The notes beneath the pieces are model-generated. The model did no database searches and was not told where the DNA came from. It saw only the letters and a program-made list of their open reading frames with translations. From Rhizobium sp. RU20A (GTDB lineage Bacteria > Pseudomonadota > Alphaproteobacteria > Rhizobiales > Rhizobiaceae), in contig NZ_FTMB01000004.1 of assembly GCF_900155885.1 (NCBI RefSeq), positions 124,001-188,000 on the forward strand: 64,000 nucleotides of DNA, given 5' to 3'. Shown here piece by piece: positions 7,822-16,125 of the stretch (its first letter is position 1; each line of letters begins with the position of its first letter). Position numbers and translations under genes: made by a program.

Positions 7822-10488
7822 ATGGCCGACACGCTTTCTACCTACCGTGCCAAGCGCGATTTTCAAAAGACCGGCGAACCGAGCGGTGCCGTCAAGATCA
7901 AGGCAGCCAAGCGCGCCCGCTTCGTGATTCAGAAGCACGATGCCAGCCGCCTGCACTACGACCTGCGGCTCGAAGTGGACGGCGTCTTCAAGTCCTGGGC
8001 GGTAACACGCGGTCCGTCCCTCGATCCGCATGACAGGCGGCTTGCCGTGGAGGTGGAGGATCACCCGCTCGATTACGGCGATTTCGAGGGCACCATCCCG
8101 AAAGGCCAATATGGCGCTGGAACCGTGATGCTGTGGGATCGAGGCTACTGGGATCCGGAGGGTGAGCAAACGCCCGAGGCGGCGCTGGCAAAGGGCGAAC
8201 TGAAGTTCACCCTCGACGGCGACCGGCTGAAGGGAAGCTTTGTGCTGGTGCGCATGCGCAAGGACCGGGAGGGCGGCAAACGCACCAACTGGCTGCTGAT
8301 CAAACATCACGACGACCACGCCGTCGAGGAGGAGGGGGATGCTGTCCTCAAGCGCGACGCCACATCGGTCGCATCCGGCCGGACCATGGAGGCCATCGCT
8401 GCCGGCAAGGGGCGCAAGCCGAAGCCCTTCATGCTGACCGCCGCGGCTGTCGCGGCCGATGCGGTCTGGGACAGCAGCGAGGGGCTGGCGGCCGAGGAGC
8501 GCAAGCCCGCTGGGCGAAAGAGCGGGCGAAAGGCAAAGCCGAAGTCTTCGAAACGTATAGCGGCCGGTGCGAGCAAGGCTGCATCCATGCCGGCTTTCAT
8601 CCCGCCCCAACTCTGCCAGTCCCTCGATCGCCCGCCCTCCGGCGCCGGCTGGCTACACGAGATCAAGTTCGACGGGTACCGCATCCAGATGCGGATCGAA
8701 AAGGGCGAGGTGTCGCTGAAAACCCGCAAGGGACTCGATTGGACAGCACGCTGGCCGGCCATTGCCGAAGCTGCCGCCCTACTTTCGGACTGCATTATCG
8801 ATGGCGAGATCTGTGCGCTGGACGAGAGCGGCGCCCCGGATTTTGCTGCGCTGCAGGCAGCGCTTTCGGAGCGGAAGACCGACGATCTCGTCTTTTTCGG
8901 ATTCGACCTGCTTTTTTCCGGACATGACGATCTGAGGGAGCGCCCGCTGGCAGAGCGCAAGCAGGAGCTTGCGGCGCTGATGGCCGATGCGAACGGCGAT
9001 CCGCGCTTGCGTTTTGTCGAGCATTTCGAGACCGGAGGCGATGCGGTGCTCAAATCCGCTTGTCGGCTTTCGCTGGAGGGGATCGTCTCGAAGAAGGCCG
9101 ATGCGCCGTATATCTCCGGGCGCAGCGACACATGGGCCAAGTCGAAGTGCAGGGCCGGCCACGAGGTTGTGATCGGTGGCTATGCCACGACCGATGGCCG
9201 GTTCCGGTCGCTTCTCGTCGGCGTGAACCGCGCCAGTCATTTCGTCTATGTCGGCCGCGTCGGCACGGGCTATGGCGCGGCGGTGGTCAAAAAGCTCCTG
9301 CCAATCCTTGAGGCGCATGAAGCGTCTACCTCGCCCTTTACCGGAATCGGCGCGCCGAAGAAGACGCCCGACATCACCTGGCTGAAGCCGGACCTCGTTG
9401 CCGAGATCGAATTTGCCGGTTGGACGGCGGACGGACAGGTGCGCCAGGCAGCCTTCAAGGGGCTGCGGGAAGACAAGCCGGCGGGCGAGGTCGAAGCGGA
9501 TATGCCGATCTCGCCGGAGATGGCCGATACCCCGGAGCCGCAACCGGCATTTGCGGAGACGAAGCGCCGCAAGGGCGGCAAGGCCGACATCATGGGCGTC
9601 ATGATCTCGAACCCGGACAAGCCGCTCTGGCCCGATGCCGGTGACGACCGCCCCGTGACGAAGGAGGAGCTAGCCCGCTACCAGGAGGCCGTCGGACCCT
9701 GGCTGATCGACCACGTCAGGGGACGACCCTGCTCGATCCTGCGTGCGCCGGACGGGATCGACGGCGAGCGCTTCTTCCAGCGCCACGCCATGCCGGGAAC
9801 GTCGAACCTCCTCGAACTCGTCAAGGTTTCCGGCGACCGCAAGCCCTATCTTGAGGTCGATCGCGCCGAAGGTCTCGTCGCCATTGCCCAGATTGGCGGC
9901 ATCGAGCTGCATCCTTGGAACAGCGCTCCCGGAAAGCCCGATGTGCCGGGCCGTCTCGTCTTCGATCTCGATCCTGGCCCGGACGTGCCCTTTTCCGCCG
10001 TCGTGGAAGCCGCACGCGCGCTTCGGGATCGGTTGCAAGACCTGGGGCTGATAAGCTTCTGCAAGACGACGGGCGGCAAGGGGCTGCATGTCGTCACGCC
10101 GCTTGCGGTCAATGCGCGCAAGCCGTTGGCCTGGGACGCTGCGAAGGCCTTTGCCCGTAATGTCTGCGCGGCGATGGCGGACGAGGAGCCGGATCGCTAT
10201 CTCATCAAGATGACCAAGCGCCTGCGCAAAGGCCGCATCTTCCTCGACTATCTGCGCAACGATCGCTTGGCCACCGCCGTGGCACCCCTCTCGCCGCGTG
10301 CGCGGCCCGGCGCGACTGTCTCCATGCCGCTGACGTGGACGCAGGTGAGGACAGATCTTGATCCGACACGCTTCACGATTCGAACAGTTCCGGGCCTTCT
10401 CGCAAAGACCGCTGCATGGCAGGACTATGGCGAGGCCGCGCGCCCCCTGGAGCAGGCGATCGAGCGACTTGCGAAGACAACAGAGTGA
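7822..10488 (+). CDS. ligD: Multifunctional DNA ligase LigD for non-homologous end joining
   Basis: The 888-residue protein contains the three LigD modules. The N-terminal phosphoesterase domain (about 30-165) includes [13 protein letters not shown] and the [13 protein letters not shown] motif. The central ATP-dependent ligase (about 255-560) has the nucleotidyl Lys282 in KFDGYR. The C-terminal primase-like polymerase (about 590-885) has the metal-binding pair Asp715/Asp717 in DLDPGP. A Lys/Arg-rich linker (about 225-255) separates the first two. The order phosphoesterase-ligase-polymerase is usual in proteobacteria. It acts with Ku to trim, fill and seal double-strand breaks without a homologous template. 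It is convergent with the two ku genes. Confidence 0.97.
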   Translation: MADTLSTYRAKRDFQKTGEPSGAVKIKAAKRARFVIQKHDASRLHYDLRLEVDGVFKSWAVTRGPSLDPHDRRLAVEVEDHPLDYGDFEGTIPKGQYGAGTVMLWDRGYWDPEGEQTPEAALAKGELKFTLDGDRLKGSFVLVRMRKDREGGKRTNWLLIKHHDDHAVEEEGDAVLKRDATSVASGRTMEAIAAGKGRKPKPFMLTAAAVAADAVWDSSEGLAAEERKPAGRKSGRKAKPKSSKRIAAGASKAASMPAFIPPQLCQSLDRPPSGAGWLHEIKFDGYRIQMRIEKGEVSLKTRKGLDWTARWPAIAEAAALLSDCIIDGEICALDESGAPDFAALQAALSERKTDDLVFFGFDLLFSGHDDLRERPLAERKQELAALMADANGDPRLRFVEHFETGGDAVLKSACRLSLEGIVSKKADAPYISGRSDTWAKSKCRAGHEVVIGGYATTDGRFRSLLVGVNRASHFVYVGRVGTGYGAAVVKKLLPILEAHEASTSPFTGIGAPKKTPDITWLKPDLVAEIEFAGWTADGQVRQAAFKGLREDKPAGEVEADMPISPEMADTPEPQPAFAETKRRKGGKADIMGVMISNPDKPLWPDAGDDRPVTKEELARYQEAVGPWLIDHVRGRPCSILRAPDGIDGERFFQRHAMPGTSNLLELVKVSGDRKPYLEVDRAEGLVAIAQIGGIELHPWNSAPGKPDVPGRLVFDLDPGPDVPFSAVVEAARALRDRLQDLGLISFCKTTGGKGLHVVTPLAVNARKPLAWDAAKAFARNVCAAMADEEPDRYLIKMTKRLRKGRIFLDYLRNDRLATAVAPLSPRARPGATVSMPLTWTQVRTDLDPTRFTIRTVPGLLAKTAAWQDYGEAARPLEQAIERLAKTTE

Positions 10489-10498
10489 GAATGAGCAA

Positions 10499-11035
10499 AT
10501 GGAAGAACACGGGAAGAACGGGCACACGGCATTGGACCAGTTCCGCGCGCTGCCTGCCGTTGAGCCCGCTGAGCTCGTTGGGCTCTGGCAGGGCCGTGGA
10601 ATTGTCACCGGTCATCCGTTCGACGGCGTCCTCGAAAACCTTGGCTGGTTCGGCAAGCGGTTCATGGCGGATCTGAAGGCGGATCCATTGCTGTTTCGAT
10701 CCGGGGAACGGCGTCTAACGGCGGTCGATCCCGTCTACGTGCCGTTGAAGCTCGCGCTCCGCTTCCACCGATTTGGCCGGACAAACGCAGCGAGCAACCT
10801 CTTCTCCTATTTGCAGCGCCGCCTCGGCGCCCGTGGCCCGGCCGCCACGGTCCGCCTCCTGCCGTTCGAAGGCGCGACCAGCACGGCCATGGTCTATGAT
10901 CGCCAGCCGATCACCGACCACTTCCGTCGGATCGATCAGGACAGGCTGATGGGCGTGATGGTCATCAAGGATGATCCGCGCCGCTATGTCTTCACCCTTG
11001 AACGCGTGGCGGAGCCGGTCAGGATGCGGACCTGA
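10499..11035 (+). CDS. GXWXG/DUF4334-domain protein
   Basis: The 178-residue protein contains the GLWQGRGIVTGHPFDGVLENLGWFGKRF region near residue 25, which matches the GXWXG domain, followed by the DUF4334 part with a YDRQPITDHFRRID segment. Members are small soluble proteins of uncertain function, possibly lipid-binding-like. I chose the ATG at 10499, 11 bases after the ligD stop, because the upstream extension overlaps ligD. Its place between ligD and the convergent ku pair may be incidental or may reflect cotranscription with ligD. Confidence 0.75.
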   Translation: MEEHGKNGHTALDQFRALPAVEPAELVGLWQGRGIVTGHPFDGVLENLGWFGKRFMADLKADPLLFRSGERRLTAVDPVYVPLKLALRFHRFGRTNAASNLFSYLQRRLGARGPAATVRLLPFEGATSTAMVYDRQPITDHFRRIDQDRLMGVMVIKDDPRRYVFTLERVAEPVRMRT

Positions 11036-11069
11036 TCCGCCCACGGTGGGCACACAGGATGAGATGTTC

Positions 11070-11888
11070 TCATCCCGCCTTGCGCGACTTAAGCTCCTTG
11101 GCCACCGATTTCTTCAGGGCATCCATGATGTCGATGACATTGCTCTTCTCTGCGCTCTTGCCCGCGGATTTGGACGTCTTGGCCCTTGAGGTCTTATTCG
11201 CCTTCTTCTTCCGCGCGATCAGTTTCAAGAGGCTTTCCTGAATGGGATCAGCGGCCATCTCCGGCGACCAGTCCTTCATCCGTTTTTTGATCACGGTAGC
11301 AAGCGCGGAGACTGCCTTTTCGTTCGATGCGGCGTCGATGCCCTCGAAATACTCAGACTCCGGCCGGACCTCGTCGCCAAAGCGCAGGGCCCACACGACA
11401 ATGCCTTCGCCCCGCGGTTCGAGCACGATGGCGCGCTCGCGGCGTCCGAGGACCAGGCGCGAGATTCCCACGACGTCTTCCGCCTGCATGGCTTTGAGGA
11501 TCACCGCGAAGGCCTCGCCACCGATCTTGCCGTTCGCCGTCAGGTAATGGGGTGTCTCCAGATAGATCCAGTCGATGCTGTCACGCGGGACGAATTTTTC
11601 GATATCGATGGTGCGCACCGTGTCGAGTTCGACGCCTTCGAGGTCCTCGTCCGTCAAAATGATGTAGTCATCTTCGCCCCGCTCGTAGCCGCGCGCTTCA
11701 TTCTTCTGCTTCACGGGCTTGCCGGTGGCACTGTCGATGTACTGCGAAACGACCCGGTTTCCTGTGTCACGGTTCATGGTATGGAAACGGACCTTTTCGG
11801 ACCCTGTTGTCGCAGGGGTCATCGCCACCGGGCAGGTAACGAGCGACAGCTTGAGGTAGCCTTTCCAATACGGGCGCTGTTCGGCCAT
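11070..11888 (-). CDS. ku: Ku end-binding protein (second ku of the operon)
   Basis: The 272-residue protein has the prokaryotic Ku core: N-terminal WKGYLKLSLVTCPVAM, then FHTMNRDTGNRVVSQYID, the KGYERGEDDYIILTDEDLE-like stretch and a C-terminal helical region. Bacterial Ku is a homodimer, or a heterodimer when two copies exist, that rings DNA ends and recruits LigD. The Lys-rich C-terminus fits the extended tail that contacts DNA and LigD. It starts three bases after the stop of the other ku gene, so they form one operon converging on ligD. Confidence 0.95.
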   Translation of the reverse strand: MAEQRPYWKGYLKLSLVTCPVAMTPATTGSEKVRFHTMNRDTGNRVVSQYIDSATGKPVKQKNEARGYERGEDDYIILTDEDLEGVELDTVRTIDIEKFVPRDSIDWIYLETPHYLTANGKIGGEAFAVILKAMQAEDVVGISRLVLGRRERAIVLEPRGEGIVVWALRFGDEVRPESEYFEGIDAASNEKAVSALATVIKKRMKDWSPEMAADPIQESLLKLIARKKKANKTSRAKTSKSAGKSAEKSNVIDIMDALKKSVAKELKSRKAG

Positions 11889-11891
11889 CGT

Positions 11892-12782
11892 TCAGCTCAC
11901 CTTCTTGCGGGTTGTTTTGGACGGTGTCTTCGAAGACTTCGACGCGGCCGGCTTCTTTCCGGCATTGGCGTTGGCTGCCTTTGGCTTCTTCTTCGCAGCG
12001 GGCTTGTCCATGCCCGCACTTTCGCGCAAGGCTTGCAGGAGGTCACCGGGCTTGGAGACTTTCACGGGCTTTGGCTTGGGAATGGCCCTGCCCTCCGCCT
12101 TGGCCTTGACGAGGGCGGCGAGCGCCTCTTCGTAGCGATCATCGAAGCCTGCCGGATCGAACTGTCCCTTTTTCGTGTTGATGATGTGCTTGGCAAGGTC
12201 GAGCATTTCGGGGTCGACCTTGATCCTCGCCACCTGCTTGAAAGCTTCTTCGGAGGAGCGGACCTCGTAGTCGAAGTTAAGCGTGGTGGCGATCAGGCCC
12301 GCGCCGTGCGCCCGGATCAGCACCGTGCGCATCCTTCGAAAAAGGACCGTCCGCGCGATGGCCGTCGTCTCGGTCTTGAGCAGCGCATCGCGAATACTGG
12401 CGAAGGCCTCGTGATCGGCATCTTCGACCGGTACGAGATAATAGGGCTTGTCGAAATAGATGTCGTCGATCCCGTCGCAGGAGACGAAGGCTTCGGCTTC
12501 GAGAGTCTTGTCGGCATCCGGCACCACGGCCCCCACATCTTCGGGGTCGATCATGACATGGTCGCCATTTCCGAGCTCGAAGCCCTTGACCTGCTGGTCG
12601 CGTTCCACCACTTCGCCGGTTTCGCTGTCAACGAACTGGCGCTTCAGACGATTGCCGGTCGCAGCATTGATCATGTGGAAGCTGATCCGCTCGGCGGTCG
12701 ATGCGGCCGTGTAAAGACCGACCGCACAACTGAGTCCGCCGATCTCCAGGTGACCCTTCCACTGCGCCCGATGTGCCGCCAT
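11892..12782 (-). CDS. ku: Ku end-binding protein (first ku of the operon)
   Basis: The 296-residue protein has the same Ku core (WKGHLEIGGLSCAVGLY, FHMINAATGNRLKRQFVDSETG, VKGFELGNGDHVMI) but is clearly diverged from its neighbour. The last 45 residues are a Lys/Ala/Ser-rich tail. Paired, diverged Ku proteins are known from rhizobia, where some pairs act as heterodimers. An imperfect EcfG-like promoter lies 28-53 bases upstream of the start codon, so stress induction is plausible. Its upstream neighbour gspK is on the same strand, 134 bases away. Confidence 0.95.
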   Translation of the reverse strand: MAAHRAQWKGHLEIGGLSCAVGLYTAASTAERISFHMINAATGNRLKRQFVDSETGEVVERDQQVKGFELGNGDHVMIDPEDVGAVVPDADKTLEAEAFVSCDGIDDIYFDKPYYLVPVEDADHEAFASIRDALLKTETTAIARTVLFRRMRTVLIRAHGAGLIATTLNFDYEVRSSEEAFKQVARIKVDPEMLDLAKHIINTKKGQFDPAGFDDRYEEALAALVKAKAEGRAIPKPKPVKVSKPGDLLQALRESAGMDKPAAKKKPKAANANAGKKPAASKSSKTPSKTTRKKVS

Positions 12783-12809
12783 GTTCGCTCTCCGCTGATT
12801 CAGAAAACA

Positions 12810-12835
12810 AACCGTTGGTGCGCTGCATTGGTTCC
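12810..12835 (-). promoter_or_regulatory. Possible EcfG-type promoter of the ku operon
   Basis: On the minus strand GGAAC (12835-12831) is followed by 17 bases and GGTT (12813-12810), embedded in CGGTT. The alphaproteobacterial general stress consensus is GGAAC-(16-17)-CGTT, so the -35 element is perfect and the -10 element differs at one position. It lies upstream of the first ku start codon at 12782. Confidence 0.4.
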
Positions 12836-12916
12836 GTCGTCGGTCGCAACGTGTGCAGATCGCCCAGCATTCGGTGACAGCCGCGCGCGTCGAATCTCAA
12901 AAGACCGCGACATTCG

Positions 12917-13894
12917 TCACCTGGTGCGGCTCTGATCCAGTCTGGAGTGACCGACTGCGCTGCAAAGACTGGCGTCCGACACCGCAAGCGTTTGGCCAGC
13001 GGCTTCGGGCGGGCCTGCCATGTCGTTACGGGCCCATTTGAGGAACTGCGGCAGTCCGTTTTCGCCGCCGACTGCTATCGTTGCGGTTCTCGACGCCGTT
13101 GCGCGGCCGGGTGCCCTCAGTTCGATCATGACCGCGAAGCGGGTTTGACGACTGGGTGAGAGCCAGCGGGACAGCGCCTCATTGGCGGCGGAGGGGGTTG
13201 CGGACAGGCGGTTGATGAGGGTCGGATCGATGCTGGCGCGTGGATTGTTGATGGTGAGGATCGGCGCGATGCGTGCGATCAGCGGCGGCGTTGCTGCGGG
13301 GAGCTGCGCAAATTCGCTGACATCGGCGAAAAATGTGTTCTTTGGACGCCAGGGTAGACCGGCGCGCGCATATTCGGCTGCCTCGGCGCCGTAGAGGGGC
13401 TGGCTCCTGTCGTCCGGATCGCGGTAGTCGACGATCTGCGCGGCCAATCTCCGGGCATCGGTCTCGTCGATGCCGATGGCGGTCAGGACATCGACGATCA
13501 TCTCGGGCGGTGCCCCGTTGAGATCGAGCAACATCTCCTGATCGATGGCGGAGACACGAAGCTCAAGATCTCCTTTTTTGCAGGTACCGGTCGTGCCGTC
13601 GGGCGGCAGCGAGAAGCGCCCTGTGGCGAGATCGAGGGCGACGAGCCGGGCTGCGCCATCGGCGAGCGTCTGGAGGGCGACAGTCTCTGCGCGATTGCGC
13701 TCTTGCAGCACGAAAAGCCGGGCGCGCACCGCGAGGCTGCCGGTCACGGCGACAAAGAGAAGGGCGACGATCAGGACCGATATCAGGACGAAACCGTCGC
13801 GCGACGTTTCCTCGGCTGGGCGGAAGGGCAGGCGGGAGCCGAGCGGGTCACCATGACCTGCGCGCTGATCCGCACCTTTGCTGCCCGAGGTCAT
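12917..13894 (-). CDS. gspK: Type II secretion minor pseudopilin GspK
   Basis: The 325-residue protein has a prepilin-type leader ending at Gly (RDGFVLISVLIVALLF) and a single hydrophobic helix. Position +5 of the mature protein is Ser rather than Glu, as expected for GspK, which characteristically lacks Glu5. The DLNGAPPEMIVDVLTAIG and AAQIVDYRDPDD motifs match the GspK globular domain. GspK caps the pseudopilus tip with GspI and GspJ. It overlaps gspD by four bases (ATGA), so the two are one operon although the other pseudopilin genes are 8-16 kb away. The extreme C-terminus is long and poorly conserved. Confidence 0.9.
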   Translation of the reverse strand: MTSGSKGADQRAGHGDPLGSRLPFRPAEETSRDGFVLISVLIVALLFVAVTGSLAVRARLFVLQERNRAETVALQTLADGAARLVALDLATGRFSLPPDGTTGTCKKGDLELRVSAIDQEMLLDLNGAPPEMIVDVLTAIGIDETDARRLAAQIVDYRDPDDRSQPLYGAEAAEYARAGLPWRPKNTFFADVSEFAQLPAATPPLIARIAPILTINNPRASIDPTLINRLSATPSAANEALSRWLSPSRQTRFAVMIELRAPGRATASRTATIAVGGENGLPQFLKWARNDMAGPPEAAGQTLAVSDASLCSAVGHSRLDQSRTR

Positions 13895-15948
13895 TCGGTG
13901 ATCCGCAACAGATCCCAGGTGTTGGAGGTGGACGTCGGCCGCCGATCGATCGTGACGGCACTGAGCCCGTTGCGGAACTCCTCGGTGATGGCCTGGGCAT
14001 CGTTCTGGTCGCGCATGATCCGGGTCCGGATGAAAATCATCAGTTCCGTGCGCTTTGCCTGGTTGGTGCGATTGCGGAAGGCCGCACCGATGACCGGCAA
14101 CTTGCCGAGAATGGGAACCGCATCCGTGCTCTTTTGCTGCTGCTCCTGCACGAGACCGCCTATGACAATGCTCTGGCCGTCGCCGACTTCGACCGTGGAC
14201 GAGACCTTGCGCTGGCGGATTGTCGGAGAATTGATCGTGGATGTCGTGGTGTTGATGACATCGCTGACCTCCTGCTCGATGTCGAGCAGGATGTGGCCGT
14301 TGGAACTGATGCGCGGCGTCACGCCGAGAATGACGCCCGTATCCTTCATCTGGATGGAGGTCGTCGTCGTTCCCGTCGTGCTGGAGGTGGCACTTTCGGA
14401 GATGACCGGTACCTGGTCACCCACCTGCAGCTTGGCGGTGTGGTTGTCGAGCACCGTGAGCGTCGGGGAGGAAAGCACCTTGACCTGCGTTACGGCCGAG
14501 AGCGCATTCAGCACGACGCTGAAGTTTGCGGAGAGCGCCGAATAGGTGAAGCCTGCAAGCCCGCTCTGCACCTGGCCGTTCTCGTCATTGGTGAACTTGA
14601 AGACATTGCCGGCACCGAGCGAGTAGCGCAGGCCGAATTTTAGCTGATCGTTCAGCGCCGCTTCGGCAATAACGGCCTCGATGAGCACCTGGCTCGGCAT
14701 GCGATCGAGCGAGGACAGCACGCCGAGAATGCGGTTGTAGTCGCGCTTGGAGGCGACAATGACGAGCGAATTGTTGGATTCGTCCGCGACAACCGAGACC
14801 TCCGTGCCGAGGCCCGTCGGCTGGCTTGCGACGGCGAGCGCGCTGCTGGTCTGCTGCGTGTCGCCGGTCGCCGTCTGGCTGCTTTCCACCGCCGCAGTGA
14901 TACCGCCACCGCCGAGCGCGCGCTGGAGTACGTTTGCGAGATCCTTGGCATTGCGGTTCTGCACCCGATAGACGAAGGTCTGGCGTGTGCCGTAGCTGGC
15001 GGCATCGTCCAGTCGAGCAATGATCGTGCGGGCCCGTTCAAGATAGGCCGGACGCTGGGCAATCACAAGGATGCCCTTCAACTCGCGGCTGGGCAGGAAC
15101 TTCACGATGCCGGCATCGCCGTCGCCCGATGTCGCGGCGGCAAAGAGGGTCTGCAATTGCTTGACGACGATGGTGGGGTCGGCGCCCGATTCCAGCGGAA
15201 AGAGGGAGGCCGACATGCCGCGCATCCAGTCGACGTCGAAGAGGCGGACGGATGAAAGCATGCCGTCGATTTCGGCATTGTTGCCCCTGAGGACAATGAT
15301 GTTGCGCCGGTCATCGATCTGCATCACGCCTTCCGGCGCATAGGCCTTGATGATATCGGCCATCTGCTTGGCGGCGATGTAGTTGAGGGGTACGATCCGT
15401 GCCTGCCTGCCTGCCGAAACCCCTGAAGCATCCGACTGGCCGATCGAACCGGTTTGGATCTGGTCGGTATTCGAGACGAGGAAGGCGCCGCCCTTCTTTT
15501 CTATGCCGTAGCCGCGCTCGTTCAAAATGCTCTCGAAGATATCGACAAGCGCCTGCTTGGAGGTGGGGCGCGCCGTCTGGATTGTCACGTTGCCGCTGAC
15601 ACGGTCGGACACCGAGAAATTGCTTTTCAGGATGTCGGCGAAGATGACCTTTGCCACGACAGGAATCGGCGTGTTCACGAGGTTCAGCGTAACCTTGTCA
15701 CCTTGCGGTTCAAAATGCGGTTGCGGCGCTTCGGCCTGCGGAGAAAGAAGCGCAATTTCGCGGCGCGCCTGGGCGCCGGGCGGCTGACTCTGCCTGCCGA
15801 AGTAAGGGGAGCGGCTGGACTGTGTCGCTTCCAGCCCCGTGCGCCCGTAGCCTCGCGATGGCGGGCTCTGGCAGGCAGACAAGAACGCTGTTGCGATGAG
15901 CAACGCGCCTCTGGCACTGCGAAGGAAGGAGGAGTCGAGCGTTTTCAA
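13891..15948 (-). CDS. gspD: Type II secretion outer-membrane secretin GspD
   Basis: The 685-residue protein starts with a lipoprotein-type signal (LLIATAFLSAC). The N0 domain (VTLNLVNTPIPVVAKVIFADILKSNFSV), repeated N1-N3 modules and the C-terminal secretin gate (VKVLSSPTLTVLDNHTAKLQVGDQVPV; DTGVILGVTPRI) follow in order. The length is normal for GspD. The multimer forms the exit channel. The start is a TTG at 15948: an in-frame TGA lies four codons upstream and the next start candidate would remove half of the signal. The lipobox suggests outer-membrane targeting by lipidation; no separate pilotin gene is visible. Confidence 0.93.
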   Translation of the reverse strand: MKTLDSSFLRSARGALLIATAFLSACQSPPSRGYGRTGLEATQSSRSPYFGRQSQPPGAQARREIALLSPQAEAPQPHFEPQGDKVTLNLVNTPIPVVAKVIFADILKSNFSVSDRVSGNVTIQTARPTSKQALVDIFESILNERGYGIEKKGGAFLVSNTDQIQTGSIGQSDASGVSAGRQARIVPLNYIAAKQMADIIKAYAPEGVMQIDDRRNIIVLRGNNAEIDGMLSSVRLFDVDWMRGMSASLFPLESGADPTIVVKQLQTLFAAATSGDGDAGIVKFLPSRELKGILVIAQRPAYLERARTIIARLDDAASYGTRQTFVYRVQNRNAKDLANVLQRALGGGGITAAVESSQTATGDTQQTSSALAVASQPTGLGTEVSVVADESNNSLVIVASKRDYNRILGVLSSLDRMPSQVLIEAVIAEAALNDQLKFGLRYSLGAGNVFKFTNDENGQVQSGLAGFTYSALSANFSVVLNALSAVTQVKVLSSPTLTVLDNHTAKLQVGDQVPVISESATSSTTGTTTTSIQMKDTGVILGVTPRISSNGHILLDIEQEVSDVINTTTSTINSPTIRQRKVSSTVEVGDGQSIVIGGLVQEQQQKSTDAVPILGKLPVIGAAFRNRTNQAKRTELMIFIRTRIMRDQNDAQAITEEFRNGLSAVTIDRRPTSTSNTWDLLRITE

Positions 15949-16045
15949 TATCTGTACTCATGCCGGCCATATATAAGAATGTATGATCAAACATAGTTAA
16001 CAACTGATTGATGCGGATAGCCACACGCCGCCTTCACGCGGGGTG

Positions 16046-16083
16046 TCGAAAAGACAGATGCCCGCCGGGTTGAGCCGGCGGGC
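16046..16083 (-). terminator. Intrinsic terminator of the copper radical oxidase gene
   Basis: Read on the minus strand, a perfect 9-bp GC stem (gcccgccgg/ccggcgggc, 16083-16060) with a 6-base loop is followed within a few bases by a pyrimidine-rich stretch (tctgtcttttc). It lies about 43 bases after the stop codon of the oxidase gene and upstream of gspD, and so separates the two minus-strand genes. Confidence 0.75.
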
Positions 16084-16125
16084 GTTCGGTTGCTCGAAGG
16101 GGCGGCCGTGGCTGGCCAATGCGCC

